Notes: a model not told the origin generated them from the letters alone. Shown: positions 46,346-55,325, counted from the stretch's first letter. The stretch: DNA of 64,000 nucleotides from Bacteroidetes bacterium UBA2364 (GCA_002344075.1 DDTM01000068.1:8639-72638); one strand, 5' to 3'. Made by a program: numbers and translations.

Positions 46346-46753
46346 ATGGAAGTCCGTACCCAAATTATACTTAGGCTACTTACTAGTAATTATGTGGTTG
46401 CCCAATTCCCGCCAAGTTGGCGGCCCGATACCGTCCATTGGCACAATAAAGGTGTGGTTTCCCTAACGATAACCCCCGATGAATGGTCTTTGATCTGTGC
46501 CGAAGAAGAAGTTCCTAGTGGAGGAGTGCTGGAACGAGGTTGGCGGCTTTTTGAATTTGTGGGTCCGTTTGCGTTTAACGAAACAGGAATTTTGTCAGTG
46601 GTTTTGTCTCCTTTGGCCAAAGCAGGGATCAGTATTATGGCTTTTTCAACGTATAATACCGATTATTTAATGGTGAAAGCGGAGAATTTAACCGAATGTG
46701 TACAAGTGTTTGATAAAACAGAATTTATCATGCTGGAATTGCCGTCAGAATGA
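46346..46753 (+). CDS. ACT-domain protein (CASTOR-like)
   Basis: 135 residues from ATG 46346. Two small ACT-like halves are visible: LTITPDEWSLICAEEEVP and GPFAFNETGILSVVLSPLAKAGISIMAFSTYNTDYLMV. This is the pattern of short bacterial ACT/CASTOR-type proteins that bind amino acids. No partner enzyme is nearby. Cytoplasmic. Confidence 0.72.
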   Translation: MEVRTQIILRLLTSNYVVAQFPPSWRPDTVHWHNKGVVSLTITPDEWSLICAEEEVPSGGVLERGWRLFEFVGPFAFNETGILSVVLSPLAKAGISIMAFSTYNTDYLMVKAENLTECVQVFDKTEFIMLELPSE

Positions 46754-46868
46754 TCAAATCTTGCTGATTTGTCAAAATAAGTTTGTTTTTTTTTATTTCG
46801 GGCACACGGATTGCTTGCTATATTATTGAACCATTTACCTTCACCTCAACCTAAACAGAAATAGCGCT

Positions 46869-47360
46869 ATGTTGACAAGAAGAATTTTTTTCCTGTTGGT
46901 GTTTTTTGCTTTTGGGGCCTCTGTTAGCACTGCCCAACAAACAAAGTTGTATTCCAACGCCCGGTTTAACTACAGTATCAAATACCCCGCTGCCATGATT
47001 GCCGACCCTGCCCCGACGAATGGAGACGGGCAATCTTATCGCTCGGCAGATGGTTTGGCAGAATACACAACTTGGGGGAGTGTGGTCATTCGCACAGATA
47101 CGGTGATGCAGGAACAACTTTTTATGGCATCCGAAGGTCGTAGGGTAACCTTAAAACGGGTAAAACCGAATTTTATCGTGGTTTCCGGTTATCAGGATGA
47201 TGGGCGGATTTTTTACCGCAAAACGATTTTGGTAAAAGCCAATACGGTTCCCGGAATGACGTATGACTACATAAAAAGCTTTGAAATCGTTTACCCTGCC
47301 AATCAACGCAATCCCTACGATAAGATTGTGACAGAAATTGCACATGCTTTTGTAAAATAA
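46869..47360 (+). CDS. Secreted protein of unknown function
   Basis: 163 residues with a signal peptide (cleavage after VSTAQ). A motif YSNARFNYSIKYPAAMI resembles the start of small beta-rich secreted proteins (PsbP/MOG1-like fold), and the C-terminus FEIVYPANQRNPYDKIVTEIAHAF is also typical of that group. Function unknown. A bidirectional terminator follows. Confidence 0.6.
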   Translation: MLTRRIFFLLVFFAFGASVSTAQQTKLYSNARFNYSIKYPAAMIADPAPTNGDGQSYRSADGLAEYTTWGSVVIRTDTVMQEQLFMASEGRRVTLKRVKPNFIVVSGYQDDGRIFYRKTILVKANTVPGMTYDYIKSFEIVYPANQRNPYDKIVTEIAHAFVK

Positions 47361-47379
47361 AAACTTGTGCCTCAAAAGG

Positions 47380-47412
47380 AAAGCCTCCGCTTAAGTGTGG
47401 GGGCTTTTTTAT
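47380..47412. terminator. Bidirectional intrinsic terminator
   Basis: AAAGCCTCC pairs with GGGGGCTTT around a short loop; T-run on the plus strand (CTTTTTTAT) and A-run before the stem (T-run on the minus strand). It lies between convergent genes and overlaps the helicase stop region. Confidence 0.75.
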
Positions 47413-48845
47413 ATAGAGGTGGGTAGTTCTGACGCCATTTTTTGGACGGTAGCGAGGGGTAGCCGTAGGCGATTCGAGACCAGATAGGCAGAATTGCCTT
47501 GAAGAAGTTGATTTTTTGCTTCTTTGAATCGCTCAAGGTAGTCCTGATAAATCTGATTACCGGGTTGAAAAGCATGGGTGGCTTCATACACAATAGGGTC
47601 AAACAGGACATCGGACGAACGAATGGGCCTTGTTAGGAGTATGCCTTCAAAGGTGCGGCAGCGACTTAAGGCCACATAGGTCTGACCATGCGTAAATGCA
47701 CCACGGTCTAAGTCTATCGCTACTTTGTCAAATGTTTGTCCCTGACTTTTGTGGATTGTAATGGCATAAGCCAATTTTAAGGGATATTGTGTAAACGTAC
47801 CGACGGTTTCGGACACGATCTTATTCTCTTCCGCATCGAAGTAATACCGCATATTTTCCCACTTCTCTGGGCTTACTTCGACTTGGTCGCCGTCGTCGGT
47901 TTCGATACGGATAATTTCCCCGTGCAGATATTCTACGGTTCCAAGTGTTCCATTGACAAACAGCCCATCTGGATCGTTTCTCAAAAACATGACTCTGGCC
48001 CCTACTTTTAGGGTTAATTCAGATTCTGTTGGGAAATCGCGTTCGTTAAAATCTCCGTCGGTATGGGCTACATAGGTAAAAGGGGGGCCGCCAAGGGACT
48101 TTAATCGCTCCTCATTGATCCGCCTTGCTTTATCATTTACCGTAGTAAGAACCAGATAATCATCTGGTGGTTTTTTAATAATCACCCGCTCGTTTAGCCG
48201 TCCAAGCCCCCATTCGCTTAATCGGTCTTCTCTAACCTGATTTAAGAGTTCCAAGAATGCCTCTTCTTTTTGGCGGTGAACCGTCGTGAGTTCAATTTGA
48301 ATCGGTTTCACCTCTTGAAAAACTTTTGCACTAAAGAAATATGGCGAACTATAGTGGGCCTGCATCAAAGACTCTTCTGCACGACTTACAACCGGCGGCA
48401 ACTGGAATAAATCGCCAAAGAACACCACTTGTACACCTCCAAAGAGTAAATCATTTTTTCGGTTTATCTGTAGCGCTTTGTGGATACCATCCATCAGATC
48501 GGCGCGAACCATCGAGACCTCATCAATGACTAAGGTGTCAATTTTCCGGATAACCTGATTTCCCCATATTCGTTTGATGGCATCATCCGTAATCATTCGA
48601 GACGGAAGGCGAAAAAACGAATGGATGGTTTGCCCATTCACATTAATTGCTGCAAGACCTGTCGGTGCCAAAATGGCAATCCGTTTGGCGGTGGATTTGC
48701 GGAAATATTGGAGGAGGGTAGATTTGCCGGTTCCGGCGCGTCCGGTTATAAAAACAGGCTCCTTGGTGTGTTCCATAAGCCAGAGAGCAAAACGCGCCCT
48801 GCGGTCCCAAACTAATTCATTGGATGCGGAAGATTCGGACTTCAC
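47409..48845 (-). CDS. PIF1/RecD-like DNA helicase (AAA family)
   Basis: 478 residues. Walker A GRAGTGKSTLLQYF (~36-49), DEVSMVRADLMDGI (Walker B, ~113) and FGDLFQLPPV (motif III, ~147) are clear SF1B helicase motifs; AITIHKSQGQTFDKVAIDL (~360) is motif V and VALSRCRTFEGILL motif VI. Together they fit the PIF1/RecD2-like group without extra domains. The C-terminal ~60 residues form a small helical region that may be HRDC- or HTH-like. It probably acts in replication or G-quadruplex maintenance. Confidence 0.87.
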   Translation of the reverse strand: MKSESSASNELVWDRRARFALWLMEHTKEPVFITGRAGTGKSTLLQYFRKSTAKRIAILAPTGLAAINVNGQTIHSFFRLPSRMITDDAIKRIWGNQVIRKIDTLVIDEVSMVRADLMDGIHKALQINRKNDLLFGGVQVVFFGDLFQLPPVVSRAEESLMQAHYSSPYFFSAKVFQEVKPIQIELTTVHRQKEEAFLELLNQVREDRLSEWGLGRLNERVIIKKPPDDYLVLTTVNDKARRINEERLKSLGGPPFTYVAHTDGDFNERDFPTESELTLKVGARVMFLRNDPDGLFVNGTLGTVEYLHGEIIRIETDDGDQVEVSPEKWENMRYYFDAEENKIVSETVGTFTQYPLKLAYAITIHKSQGQTFDKVAIDLDRGAFTHGQTYVALSRCRTFEGILLTRPIRSSDVLFDPIVYEATHAFQPGNQIYQDYLERFKEAKNQLLQGNSAYLVSNRLRLPLATVQKMASELPTSI

Positions 48846-48914
48846 AAATGAGTGGTTTTGTTAAAGGCAATTATTTCCCAAAAATAGGGGAAACGGTGTG
48901 GTAACCCAAGTTAA

Positions 48915-51092
48915 TTAGGCAACAAATCCAGCCAACCGATGAAATAATTCCGGCCCCCATTGTATGATTTGGTTATCTTTTACCCTAACCCATCGGAAAC
49001 AAAAGGCTTCTCCCACAGGCACACTGATCTCGGTATGCCACCATGGGTAATGCTGGGCGTTACACCGTTTTGCATGTGTAAGTTCCCAATTTCCTAACGC
49101 ACCGTTTGAGCCTGCGATCATCACCTCCTCGCCATAAGCCGTCTCAACATGTACTGCTATCGGCATTTTAACATAATCTACGGCCTCAAAGTTGGATTCT
49201 GCTTGCAACCAATACACATCATGCGGACCAATAACGAGGTGTCCAGCCCCAAAATGAAAAGCAGTTCCGGTGATCACATCGGTACAAGTGCCGTCACGCC
49301 AGATTTCCGGAAGCCGGTTGAGGGGCAGTATTTGGGTGTGTTGGCTAAAATTGGCAACCAAGAGACATGGGTTGTTCCCGTGGTCTTGGCGCTCGCATAG
49401 AAAAAGGGTGTCATTTTGGACAAAGACTAAGTTTTCCGGCGTATGGCCATTTATCGCAGGAATGGCCTTCCGGGCTTCAATTAGTGAGCGATGGATGTTA
49501 AAGAGACGAGCCTCAACCGTTCCCTGTCGTTTTCGTAGCCCTGCTTTGGTCCAGTTCATTGGTGGGCGGTGAATCCAACGGTTATCGGACGACTTAAGCG
49601 GATCGGTGAGATACGTGAAATCATTCAACTGCCCTATTTCGTCTCCAGAGTAGAGTAAAGGGATCCCTTTCATAAAAAAGGTCACGCCGTTCAGTAGTCG
49701 GATTCGTCGGATTGCAGCACTTATTTTATTAGGATCAGCCTCAATTTGTGCTTTTTGAAGACCTGAAAGTGCGGCAGTTGTTCCTGAAATACGTGCTTCT
49801 CCTGAATGCCGATCGCGTTGAAAGGCATAGCCTTCTGCATAGCTATGAGGCAGCATTCCCGCATAAAAATCGGTACAGAAGTTTCGGGTATTGCGTCCGT
49901 TTTGGTGGACTGCGGCGGCATTTTCGTCAGAGATCCCCCAGCCGATGTCGTCGTGGCAGCGAATGTAGTTCAGCCAAGTTGCTGTTTCCGGTAAGTTCGG
50001 GAGGCCAGATAGGGTCGTGTACAATAATTGGGTGTTTTCACATGCCAGTGCGTGCCACAAGTGGTTCATCAAGGTGGCATTATACCCCATTTCGCAAGCC
50101 TTTCCTTCAAACCCCTCGCTTCCCAAATACTTGATGATTTCTTCCGGTGCAACAATTGCTTCGGACTTAAAAAGTACGCCGGGAGCAGCCATGCGGACAA
50201 GGGCCTTAAAAGCAGCCAGTAAGTGTATGACTTCGGGTTGGTTTTGGGAATTGGTCCCCATTTTTTTCCAAAGAAAAGGCACTGCATCCAAGCGCAATAT
50301 GTCCACTCCTTGATTGACGAGAAAGAAGATTTCGTCCAACATGGCTTCAAAAACATCGGGATTTTCGTAGTTAAGGTCCCATTGATATTCATTGAAGGTG
50401 GTCCAAACCCATTTTCTGGGTTGTTCTTCCCATGTAAAGTTACCGGGTGCAAAATCGGGGAATACTTCCGGAAGTGTTTTTTCGTAGGCATCCGGTTGCC
50501 TACGGTCCGAGAACATACGATAGAAATTTTGATAATAGGCTTCGCCCGAAATGGCTCGTTGTGCCCATTCATGTTCTTTTGCCGTATGGTTCATGACAAA
50601 ATCTATGACCAAAACCATGCCTCGGTTCCGGAGTTTATCAGCGAGTTGGCGAAGATCTTTCATGCTCCCCAGACGTGGATCAACCTGTCGGTAGTCGGCA
50701 ACGGCATAGCCTCCGTCGTTTGCTCCTTCTCTTGGTTTTAGAAGGGGCATTAGATGGAGGTAGGTGACGCCCAATTCTTCAAGATAACCCAGCCGCTCTG
50801 CGAGGCCCTGAAGGTCTCCGGCAAACAGATCTACATATAACATCATCCCAATCAAGCCATTTTCGGTAAACCAATTTGGGTGCTGTACCCGTAGTTGGTC
50901 CTGCTGGCGAAGTGCATCGGGACGTTGTTCGTAGGCTTCCTGAACCCGTTTCAAAAGGGCATCAATTCGTTCTTGTCCTACAGTGGGGTACAAGATTCGA
51001 TACGAAGTAAAAAAGTCGGAATAATACGTTTGGATGCGTTCTTGCAAATCCGGCGGAAAAATTACCGGTTCCATTACATCTATTGGGGGCAT
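48915..51092 (-). CDS. Amylosucrase (GH13) with C-terminal CBM20 domain
   Basis: Start taken at ATG 51092; 51074 is also possible and a TTG at 51143 overlaps the kinase gene. The GH13 barrel has the regions MVLVIDFVMNHT, DILRLDAVPF (nucleophile Asp), LFKSEAIV (acid/base Glu) and IRCHDDIGWGI (third Asp), and the N-terminal helical domain of amylosucrase (YPTVGQERIDALLKRV). Amylosucrase makes alpha-1,4-glucan from sucrose and frees fructose. The last ~90 residues (VMIAGSNGALGNWELT ... YPWWHTEISVPVGEAFCF) match starch-binding CBM20, which usual ~640-residue amylosucrases lack. Fructokinase and transporter lie upstream in the same operon. Confidence 0.88.
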   Translation of the reverse strand: MPPIDVMEPVIFPPDLQERIQTYYSDFFTSYRILYPTVGQERIDALLKRVQEAYEQRPDALRQQDQLRVQHPNWFTENGLIGMMLYVDLFAGDLQGLAERLGYLEELGVTYLHLMPLLKPREGANDGGYAVADYRQVDPRLGSMKDLRQLADKLRNRGMVLVIDFVMNHTAKEHEWAQRAISGEAYYQNFYRMFSDRRQPDAYEKTLPEVFPDFAPGNFTWEEQPRKWVWTTFNEYQWDLNYENPDVFEAMLDEIFFLVNQGVDILRLDAVPFLWKKMGTNSQNQPEVIHLLAAFKALVRMAAPGVLFKSEAIVAPEEIIKYLGSEGFEGKACEMGYNATLMNHLWHALACENTQLLYTTLSGLPNLPETATWLNYIRCHDDIGWGISDENAAAVHQNGRNTRNFCTDFYAGMLPHSYAEGYAFQRDRHSGEARISGTTAALSGLQKAQIEADPNKISAAIRRIRLLNGVTFFMKGIPLLYSGDEIGQLNDFTYLTDPLKSSDNRWIHRPPMNWTKAGLRKRQGTVEARLFNIHRSLIEARKAIPAINGHTPENLVFVQNDTLFLCERQDHGNNPCLLVANFSQHTQILPLNRLPEIWRDGTCTDVITGTAFHFGAGHLVIGPHDVYWLQAESNFEAVDYVKMPIAVHVETAYGEEVMIAGSNGALGNWELTHAKRCNAQHYPWWHTEISVPVGEAFCFRWVRVKDNQIIQWGPELFHRLAGFVA

Positions 51093-51132
51093 GTCGGGGC
51101 ACTTGAGGGTTAAAACAGTACTAATGATTGGA

Positions 51133-51993
51133 TTATGGGTCAAAAACAGGCATTGCGCCTTTGAATGTAACGACCTTAGCGGCGTATCGGTTGGCGAACT
51201 GGAGTGCTGTTTCTGGGGTGTCCTTCCGAAGCAAGGCGGTGGTTAGGGCTGCCAAAAAGGCATCGCCAACCCCGACGGCATCCCCTTGTGTGGCATCCAC
51301 CGTTTCACCACGAACCCGCCACCGTTCTTGCGGCGAAATCAGTTCGGCGCCATCTTTACCATGTGTCTGACAAATCCATCGAATATCAAATTCTCGAAAC
51401 AACCACGCATACGGATCTTCAAGGTCGAATAAACGGCAAATGGCTGCTTTCTCATCTACATTTAGCTTGACGACGTCGGTCAATGGGAAAGAGATTTCCA
51501 ATACTTCTTTCCCGAAAAATGGTGGACGCATATTGATATCCATGACACGCAGGCTTTTGGTAGGCATTTCGGAGAGGAAACGCCGAATCGTATGTGCCGA
51601 GTCAGGGGTTCGTTGGGCTAAAGTCGCGAAGCAAACAGCATCGGTGTTTTGGGCCAAGGTCTGCCACTCAGTGGTAAATGCCAAATAATCCCATGCCACG
51701 TCCGACGTAATGGTATAATAAGGTTCTTCTCCTATAAAATGAATGGCAACGGTTCCGGTAGGGTGGGTCGTATCCGTTTGGATATAACTGGTGTTTAGCC
51801 CTTTTCCGGCGAGCCATTCGGTTAAGGCTGTTCCTCTTTCATCGCTCCCTACTCGGCTGGTAATGATACCGCGATTCCCCAGCTGCTGTGCGTGGAACGC
51901 AACATTTGCAGGTGCACCTCCGGGACGTATGCCATCCGGAAATACATCCCAAAGCACCTCCCCCAAGCCAACGATGGTCATGTGATTGTTCAT
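51133..51993 (-). CDS. PfkB-family sugar kinase, probable fructokinase
   Basis: 286 residues. N-terminal GLGEVLWDVFPDGIRPGGAPANVAFHAQQLG is typical of fructokinases (GGAPxNVA). The C-terminal anion-hole motif DAVGVGDAFLAALTTALL (GxGD, catalytic Asp, ~240) is present. Substrate assignment as fructose rests on family resemblance and on the neighbours: amylosucrase releases fructose, which this enzyme would convert to fructose-6-phosphate. Its start is 11 bases after the transporter stop. Confidence 0.85.
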   Translation of the reverse strand: MNNHMTIVGLGEVLWDVFPDGIRPGGAPANVAFHAQQLGNRGIITSRVGSDERGTALTEWLAGKGLNTSYIQTDTTHPTGTVAIHFIGEEPYYTITSDVAWDYLAFTTEWQTLAQNTDAVCFATLAQRTPDSAHTIRRFLSEMPTKSLRVMDINMRPPFFGKEVLEISFPLTDVVKLNVDEKAAICRLFDLEDPYAWLFREFDIRWICQTHGKDGAELISPQERWRVRGETVDATQGDAVGVGDAFLAALTTALLRKDTPETALQFANRYAAKVVTFKGAMPVFDP

Positions 51994-52004
51994 GTCCTTT
52001 TAGG

Positions 52005-53324
52005 TTATTCACTTTGCTGTGGCTGATTCTCGTTGACAAAGAAACTGGAGACGCCTGCAAGAATCAGGCAGAAGCCCGCCAATACCAAGGCATTCCGGGG
52101 GTCGGAACCTAATAATGTTTTGTATAGAAAGGGAATCGTAATCATGTTGATAATTTGGGGCACCACAATAAATCCGTTGAAGATCCCCATATAGACGCCC
52201 ATGCGTTTGGGTGAAACACTGTCCGAAAGCAACACATAAGGCATGGACAAAATAGATCCCCATGCCAAACCAACCAAAATCATGCCATAAAGGAAGACGT
52301 ATTTGTCGTTGCCAAGTAACATAGAGAAAAATCCAATCCCTCCAATGGTAAGAAAAAGGGCATGTGTTCCCCGTCGGGTGATTTTTTTGGCGATGGCTGG
52401 CAGGAAAAATGAGATCATAAAACAAGAGACATTAAAGGCGGCAAATGTAATGCCGCCCCACGCATTCCCCTCTTCAAATCCGGGCATATTGGCTTCCGGA
52501 GCATTAAAAGCATGTCGGGCGATGGCGAGGCTCAGGTATTGCCACATGAGCGGCAGGCCAAACCAAGTGAAGAACTTTACCCACCAGAGTTGTTTCATGG
52601 TGGTAGGCATCTCACGTAAGGCGTCCCATATTTCTGTAAATACGTGCAAGACTCCTTTTTCGGCATTTTCTCGCCGAAATGCTTCTAAGTCTTCCGGTGG
52701 ATATTCTTTGGTGGTATAGACCGTCCAGAGTACAGAGGCCAGAATAGCAAACGCGCCGATATAAAACGAATATTTAACCATGTCCGGAATATGATTGGCG
52801 CCTGCATCGGCCACCATAACCAAACCGAAAATCCCAAGAAGGGCTGGCATCAAATTCGCCAAGGTTTGTCCAAACCCAACAAAGAAACTTTGCATCGAAA
52901 AACCGAGGGTGCGTTGTTCAGAATTTAGACGATCTCCGATAAATGCGCGGAACGGTTCCATACCGATGTTCAGGCCTGCATCGAGAATCCACATTAAGCT
53001 TGCCGCCATCCACAAGGAAGAGGAGTTTGGCATTAAGATCAGAGCGATACTGGTAATAACCGCCCCTATCAAGAAGTAAGGTTTCCGCCGTCCCCAGCGG
53101 TTAGACCAAGTTCGGTCGCTCATCGCCCCTATCAAAGGCTGAATAAGCAAGCCCGTGACAGGTCCAGCAAGCCAAAGGGCCGGGATAGCGGCCTCGTCGG
53201 CACCCAGATAACGGTATATGGGGCTCATATTGGCTTGTTGGAGTCCAAAACCATATTGGATGCCCAAAAAGCCGAAGCTCATGTTCCAAATTTGCCAGAA
53301 GGACTGACGAGGAGGGTTTTTCAT
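52005..53324 (-). CDS. MFS sugar transporter (SLC45/GPH-like), probable sucrose importer
   Basis: 439 residues with about 12 transmembrane helices. The loop motif IGAMSDRTWSNRWGRRKPYFLIGA between helices 2 and 3 is the signature of SLC45/GPH-type disaccharide:H+ symporters, related to plant sucrose carriers. It is the first gene of the module that continues with fructokinase and amylosucrase, so sucrose (or another alpha-glucoside) uptake is the simplest role. Two LacI-type operator candidates lie just upstream. Confidence 0.85.
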   Translation of the reverse strand: MKNPPRQSFWQIWNMSFGFLGIQYGFGLQQANMSPIYRYLGADEAAIPALWLAGPVTGLLIQPLIGAMSDRTWSNRWGRRKPYFLIGAVITSIALILMPNSSSLWMAASLMWILDAGLNIGMEPFRAFIGDRLNSEQRTLGFSMQSFFVGFGQTLANLMPALLGIFGLVMVADAGANHIPDMVKYSFYIGAFAILASVLWTVYTTKEYPPEDLEAFRRENAEKGVLHVFTEIWDALREMPTTMKQLWWVKFFTWFGLPLMWQYLSLAIARHAFNAPEANMPGFEEGNAWGGITFAAFNVSCFMISFFLPAIAKKITRRGTHALFLTIGGIGFFSMLLGNDKYVFLYGMILVGLAWGSILSMPYVLLSDSVSPKRMGVYMGIFNGFIVVPQIINMITIPFLYKTLLGSDPRNALVLAGFCLILAGVSSFFVNENQPQQSE

Positions 53325-53342
53325 ATCTTGCAGGAGTTTGTG

Positions 53343-53356
53343 TTGAAGCGTTTACC
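53343..53356. promoter_or_regulatory. LacI-type operator candidate, proximal
   Basis: TTGAAGCGTTTACC, an imperfect match to the palindromic LacI/GalR-family consensus TGTAAACGTTTACA (10 of 14). It lies 19 bases before the transporter start, 38 bases centre to centre from a better copy. The regulator itself is not in the window. Confidence 0.45.
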
Positions 53357-53380
53357 TATCGCCACAGGCAAAAAATATTC

Positions 53381-53394
53381 TGTAAACGTTTTCA
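53381..53394. promoter_or_regulatory. LacI-type operator candidate, distal
   Basis: TGTAAACGTTTTCA, near-palindromic around a central CG and 12 of 14 to the LacI/GalR-family consensus. Position upstream of the sugar operon supports control by a sugar-responsive repressor or activator. Confidence 0.6.
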
Positions 53395-53491
53395 GGTGAA
53401 CGGGTAAAGTACGGTGATACTGAAAGCAGTGTCAAACGGAGGGGGCAATCCGGAAGGGCTTACAAAATGTGAATTTTAAGTTTTGGATATT

Positions 53492-53517
53492 TATACACAT
53501 AGTGTTTGAAGTGTATA
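53492..53517. repeat. Small inverted repeat
   Basis: TATACAC (53492-53498) / GTGTATA (53511-53517), perfect 7-bp arms ~170 bases upstream of the transporter gene. Possible regulator site or chance. The rest of 53395-53645 shows no gene. Confidence 0.25.
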
Positions 53518-53645
53518 GCAGTTGCGGCAGACGAAAGATGACTCAATTTTTGCGCGGATAAAGATAAGACGGTGTAGAGGGGCGAAGTATAGATGCGGGG
53601 GGCTTTACAGAAACAACTACGCTAAGGTGCGCCTAATTGATGAGG

Positions 53646-53752
53646 GTGCATTTCAAAAATGCCAATAGACATTACGACGCACTTGGATTCGGTGAAATCT
53701 TTACTTACCGCTGAGAAAAACTCCGTACGAGCGAAATCATAATAGAACCTTG
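53646..53752. repeat. Second copy of the TIR element end
   Basis: Starts GTGCATTTCAAAA like the TIR at 32026 and continues with the same interior (GAGAAAAACTCCGTACGAGC, ATCATAATAGAA). The similarity stops at about 53752, where transposase-like remnant sequence begins, so this is probably the 3' end of a decayed insertion sequence. Confidence 0.6.
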
Positions 53753-53775
53753 GCCCATCATAGCGGCGGATGGTT

Positions 53776-53943
53776 TTAGCCACCTTGCTTTAAGTTTTTC
53801 TAAAGATTTTCGATCATATTTAGGTGGGGGATGCTGGGGCTGTTTTGGCTTCTTAGGATCCGTCTGATGCGTTTTGATCGGTACTCAAATTCTTTTAAAA
53901 TAGAAGTTCTTTTGCCTTCTGAAAGCCTTTGACTGTTTTCCAT
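53776..53943 (-). pseudogene. IS630-like transposase remnant
   Basis: From ATG 53943 the minus strand reads MENSQRLSEGKRTSILKEF ... then SPSIPHLNMIENL, a stop (TAG, probably once TGG), then KNLKQGG. The SP-x-LN-x-IE-x-(W)K pattern is the C-terminal signature of IS630-type DDE transposases (SPDLNPIExxW). The front part is short, so the catalytic middle is deleted. It is adjacent to the repeat at 53646-53752. Confidence 0.55.
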
Positions 53944-54043
53944 GATCCGATGACTTTGTTTTATTTCCTAACGCTTTTTTTCGCTCAAATTGACTTCTGA
54001 TTTTCTATTCATAAAGTTCTTTTTTTACGGGCAGAATTTCCGC

Positions 54044-54400
54044 TTAAAAAGCATAAGGGCGAAACTGCTTAAACCGAAAAACTACCAACTTCCGACCATC
54101 CGGATACGTTTCCACCAGACGCTCCGAAGTGGAAGCCACCACCGGAATCCCTCGTTCTTGCAGTCGGAAAACCAAACCAAACGTAAAGGTCATTTCGCCC
54201 ATCACATGAACGGCTGCACAGGCCTTAGCCTGAATGGCACCCGCCACCTCATTACACAACGCCAATACTTGTTCCGAAGACCACTCCGGCGGGATATTCG
54301 GAAATGCCATGTCTTCCACAGCACCATAACACCGTTCGGCTTCTGCCACTTGCTCGGCGCTCCACGACGCCACAGGATGATTGGATAGGTTAATGAGCAT
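54044..54400 (-). CDS. Small Csx20/CARF-like CRISPR accessory protein, possible ring nuclease
   Basis: 118 residues. The N-terminal MLINLSNHPVASWS and the central AVHVMGEMTFTFGLVFRLQERGIPVVASTSERLVE followed by VFRFKQFRPY match the layout of small single-domain CARF-like proteins found in type III CRISPR loci (Csx20-like), some of which cleave cyclic oligoadenylate. It is the last gene of the operon, ten bases after the CARF nuclease gene. The pairing suggests it switches off the second messenger that activates that nuclease. Function is inferred from family layout and context; it might instead only bind the ligand. Confidence 0.6.
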   Translation of the reverse strand: MLINLSNHPVASWSAEQVAEAERCYGAVEDMAFPNIPPEWSSEQVLALCNEVAGAIQAKACAAVHVMGEMTFTFGLVFRLQERGIPVVASTSERLVETYPDGRKLVVFRFKQFRPYAF

Positions 54401-54410
54401 AATACCTTTA

Positions 54411-55325
54411 TCATTCTTGGGGGGTGAGTAATCCGGTTATGGCTTCAATGAGTTGCTTTTGATCTTTCGGACTGATTTTTTTAGACGTTCTAAAACTTAA
54501 CAACTCAATGATTTCGATTTTCCGTTCCTTTGCCAAGGCATGAATATCTGAAGATAGTTTGGTTGAGCTGACCAATATTTTAGCGGTATAAATCCCTAAG
54601 TATTCTCGCCCGCCAATGGTGTTCAGTTGATCAATACCTTTTTTGGGTTCGTCGAGAGGATGTTTGTCTTTAATTTCAATCACCGCAACCTGATTTTTGA
54701 TGCGTACCATCAGGTCTATATCAATCTGGCTACCCGCACCTTTAGGCTTGATGCCTGCCCGTTGTTCATCCACATGCTCGTTTAAAGCGTCGTATATGGC
54801 GTTTTCAAAACGTCCTCCCTCTGCTTTACTAAATCCAACGGTGCTATACCCCGGAAGAAATGCGTTTAGGTAATCGTCAATGCAGATTAGTTCGGGGAGT
54901 TCTACCGGGGCACTCAAGTTCGGTAAAGCAAATGGCTTGGGGAATTGGTATTTGTACAAGAACGAACGTTTACCTTCCGTTTCCAAATACAAGACCGGAG
55001 CCGCTTTTTCCTGCGCCAATTGGTATCCGGCTAAAGCCATTGGTTTCGTCCCGCCAGTCAGATTAAACGCCACCCCTTCGTATGTAGCCAAGAGTGGGCG
55101 AAGCTTGTCTGCAATTTCAGCCAAGTTGTATCCATTCTGAATAGGGATCAGCACCGTTTCAATCTGAGTGTCCGGTTGTGATTTTTGATTAAAAAACTTT
55201 TCCAAGTTTAAAGCCTGCTTTTTCGTTCGATTTGTATAAATCAGAACCAAACGCGAAGGTTTTAGGTGTAATGCCGGTAAGATATTGGGAATGGGCTGCT
55301 CGCCGATAAGAGAAATGAGGGTCAT
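54411..55325 (-). CDS. Card1/Can2-like CARF effector nuclease
   Basis: 304 residues. Residues ~1-130 form a CARF domain: LVLIYTNRTKKQALNLEKFF and the ligand-binding loop FNLTGGTKPMALAGY (~88-102), typical of Card1/Can2 (DUF1887). From ~165 a PD-(D/E)XK nuclease follows: GGRFENAIYDAL, IDIDLMVRI and AVIEIKDKHP provide Glu, Asp and Glu-x-Lys of the active site. When Cas10 makes cyclic oligoadenylate on target recognition, such enzymes cut nucleic acid non-specifically. The start overlaps the upstream stop by four bases (ATGA). Confidence 0.82.
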   Translation of the reverse strand: MTLISLIGEQPIPNILPALHLKPSRLVLIYTNRTKKQALNLEKFFNQKSQPDTQIETVLIPIQNGYNLAEIADKLRPLLATYEGVAFNLTGGTKPMALAGYQLAQEKAAPVLYLETEGKRSFLYKYQFPKPFALPNLSAPVELPELICIDDYLNAFLPGYSTVGFSKAEGGRFENAIYDALNEHVDEQRAGIKPKGAGSQIDIDLMVRIKNQVAVIEIKDKHPLDEPKKGIDQLNTIGGREYLGIYTAKILVSSTKLSSDIHALAKERKIEIIELLSFRTSKKISPKDQKQLIEAITGLLTPQE

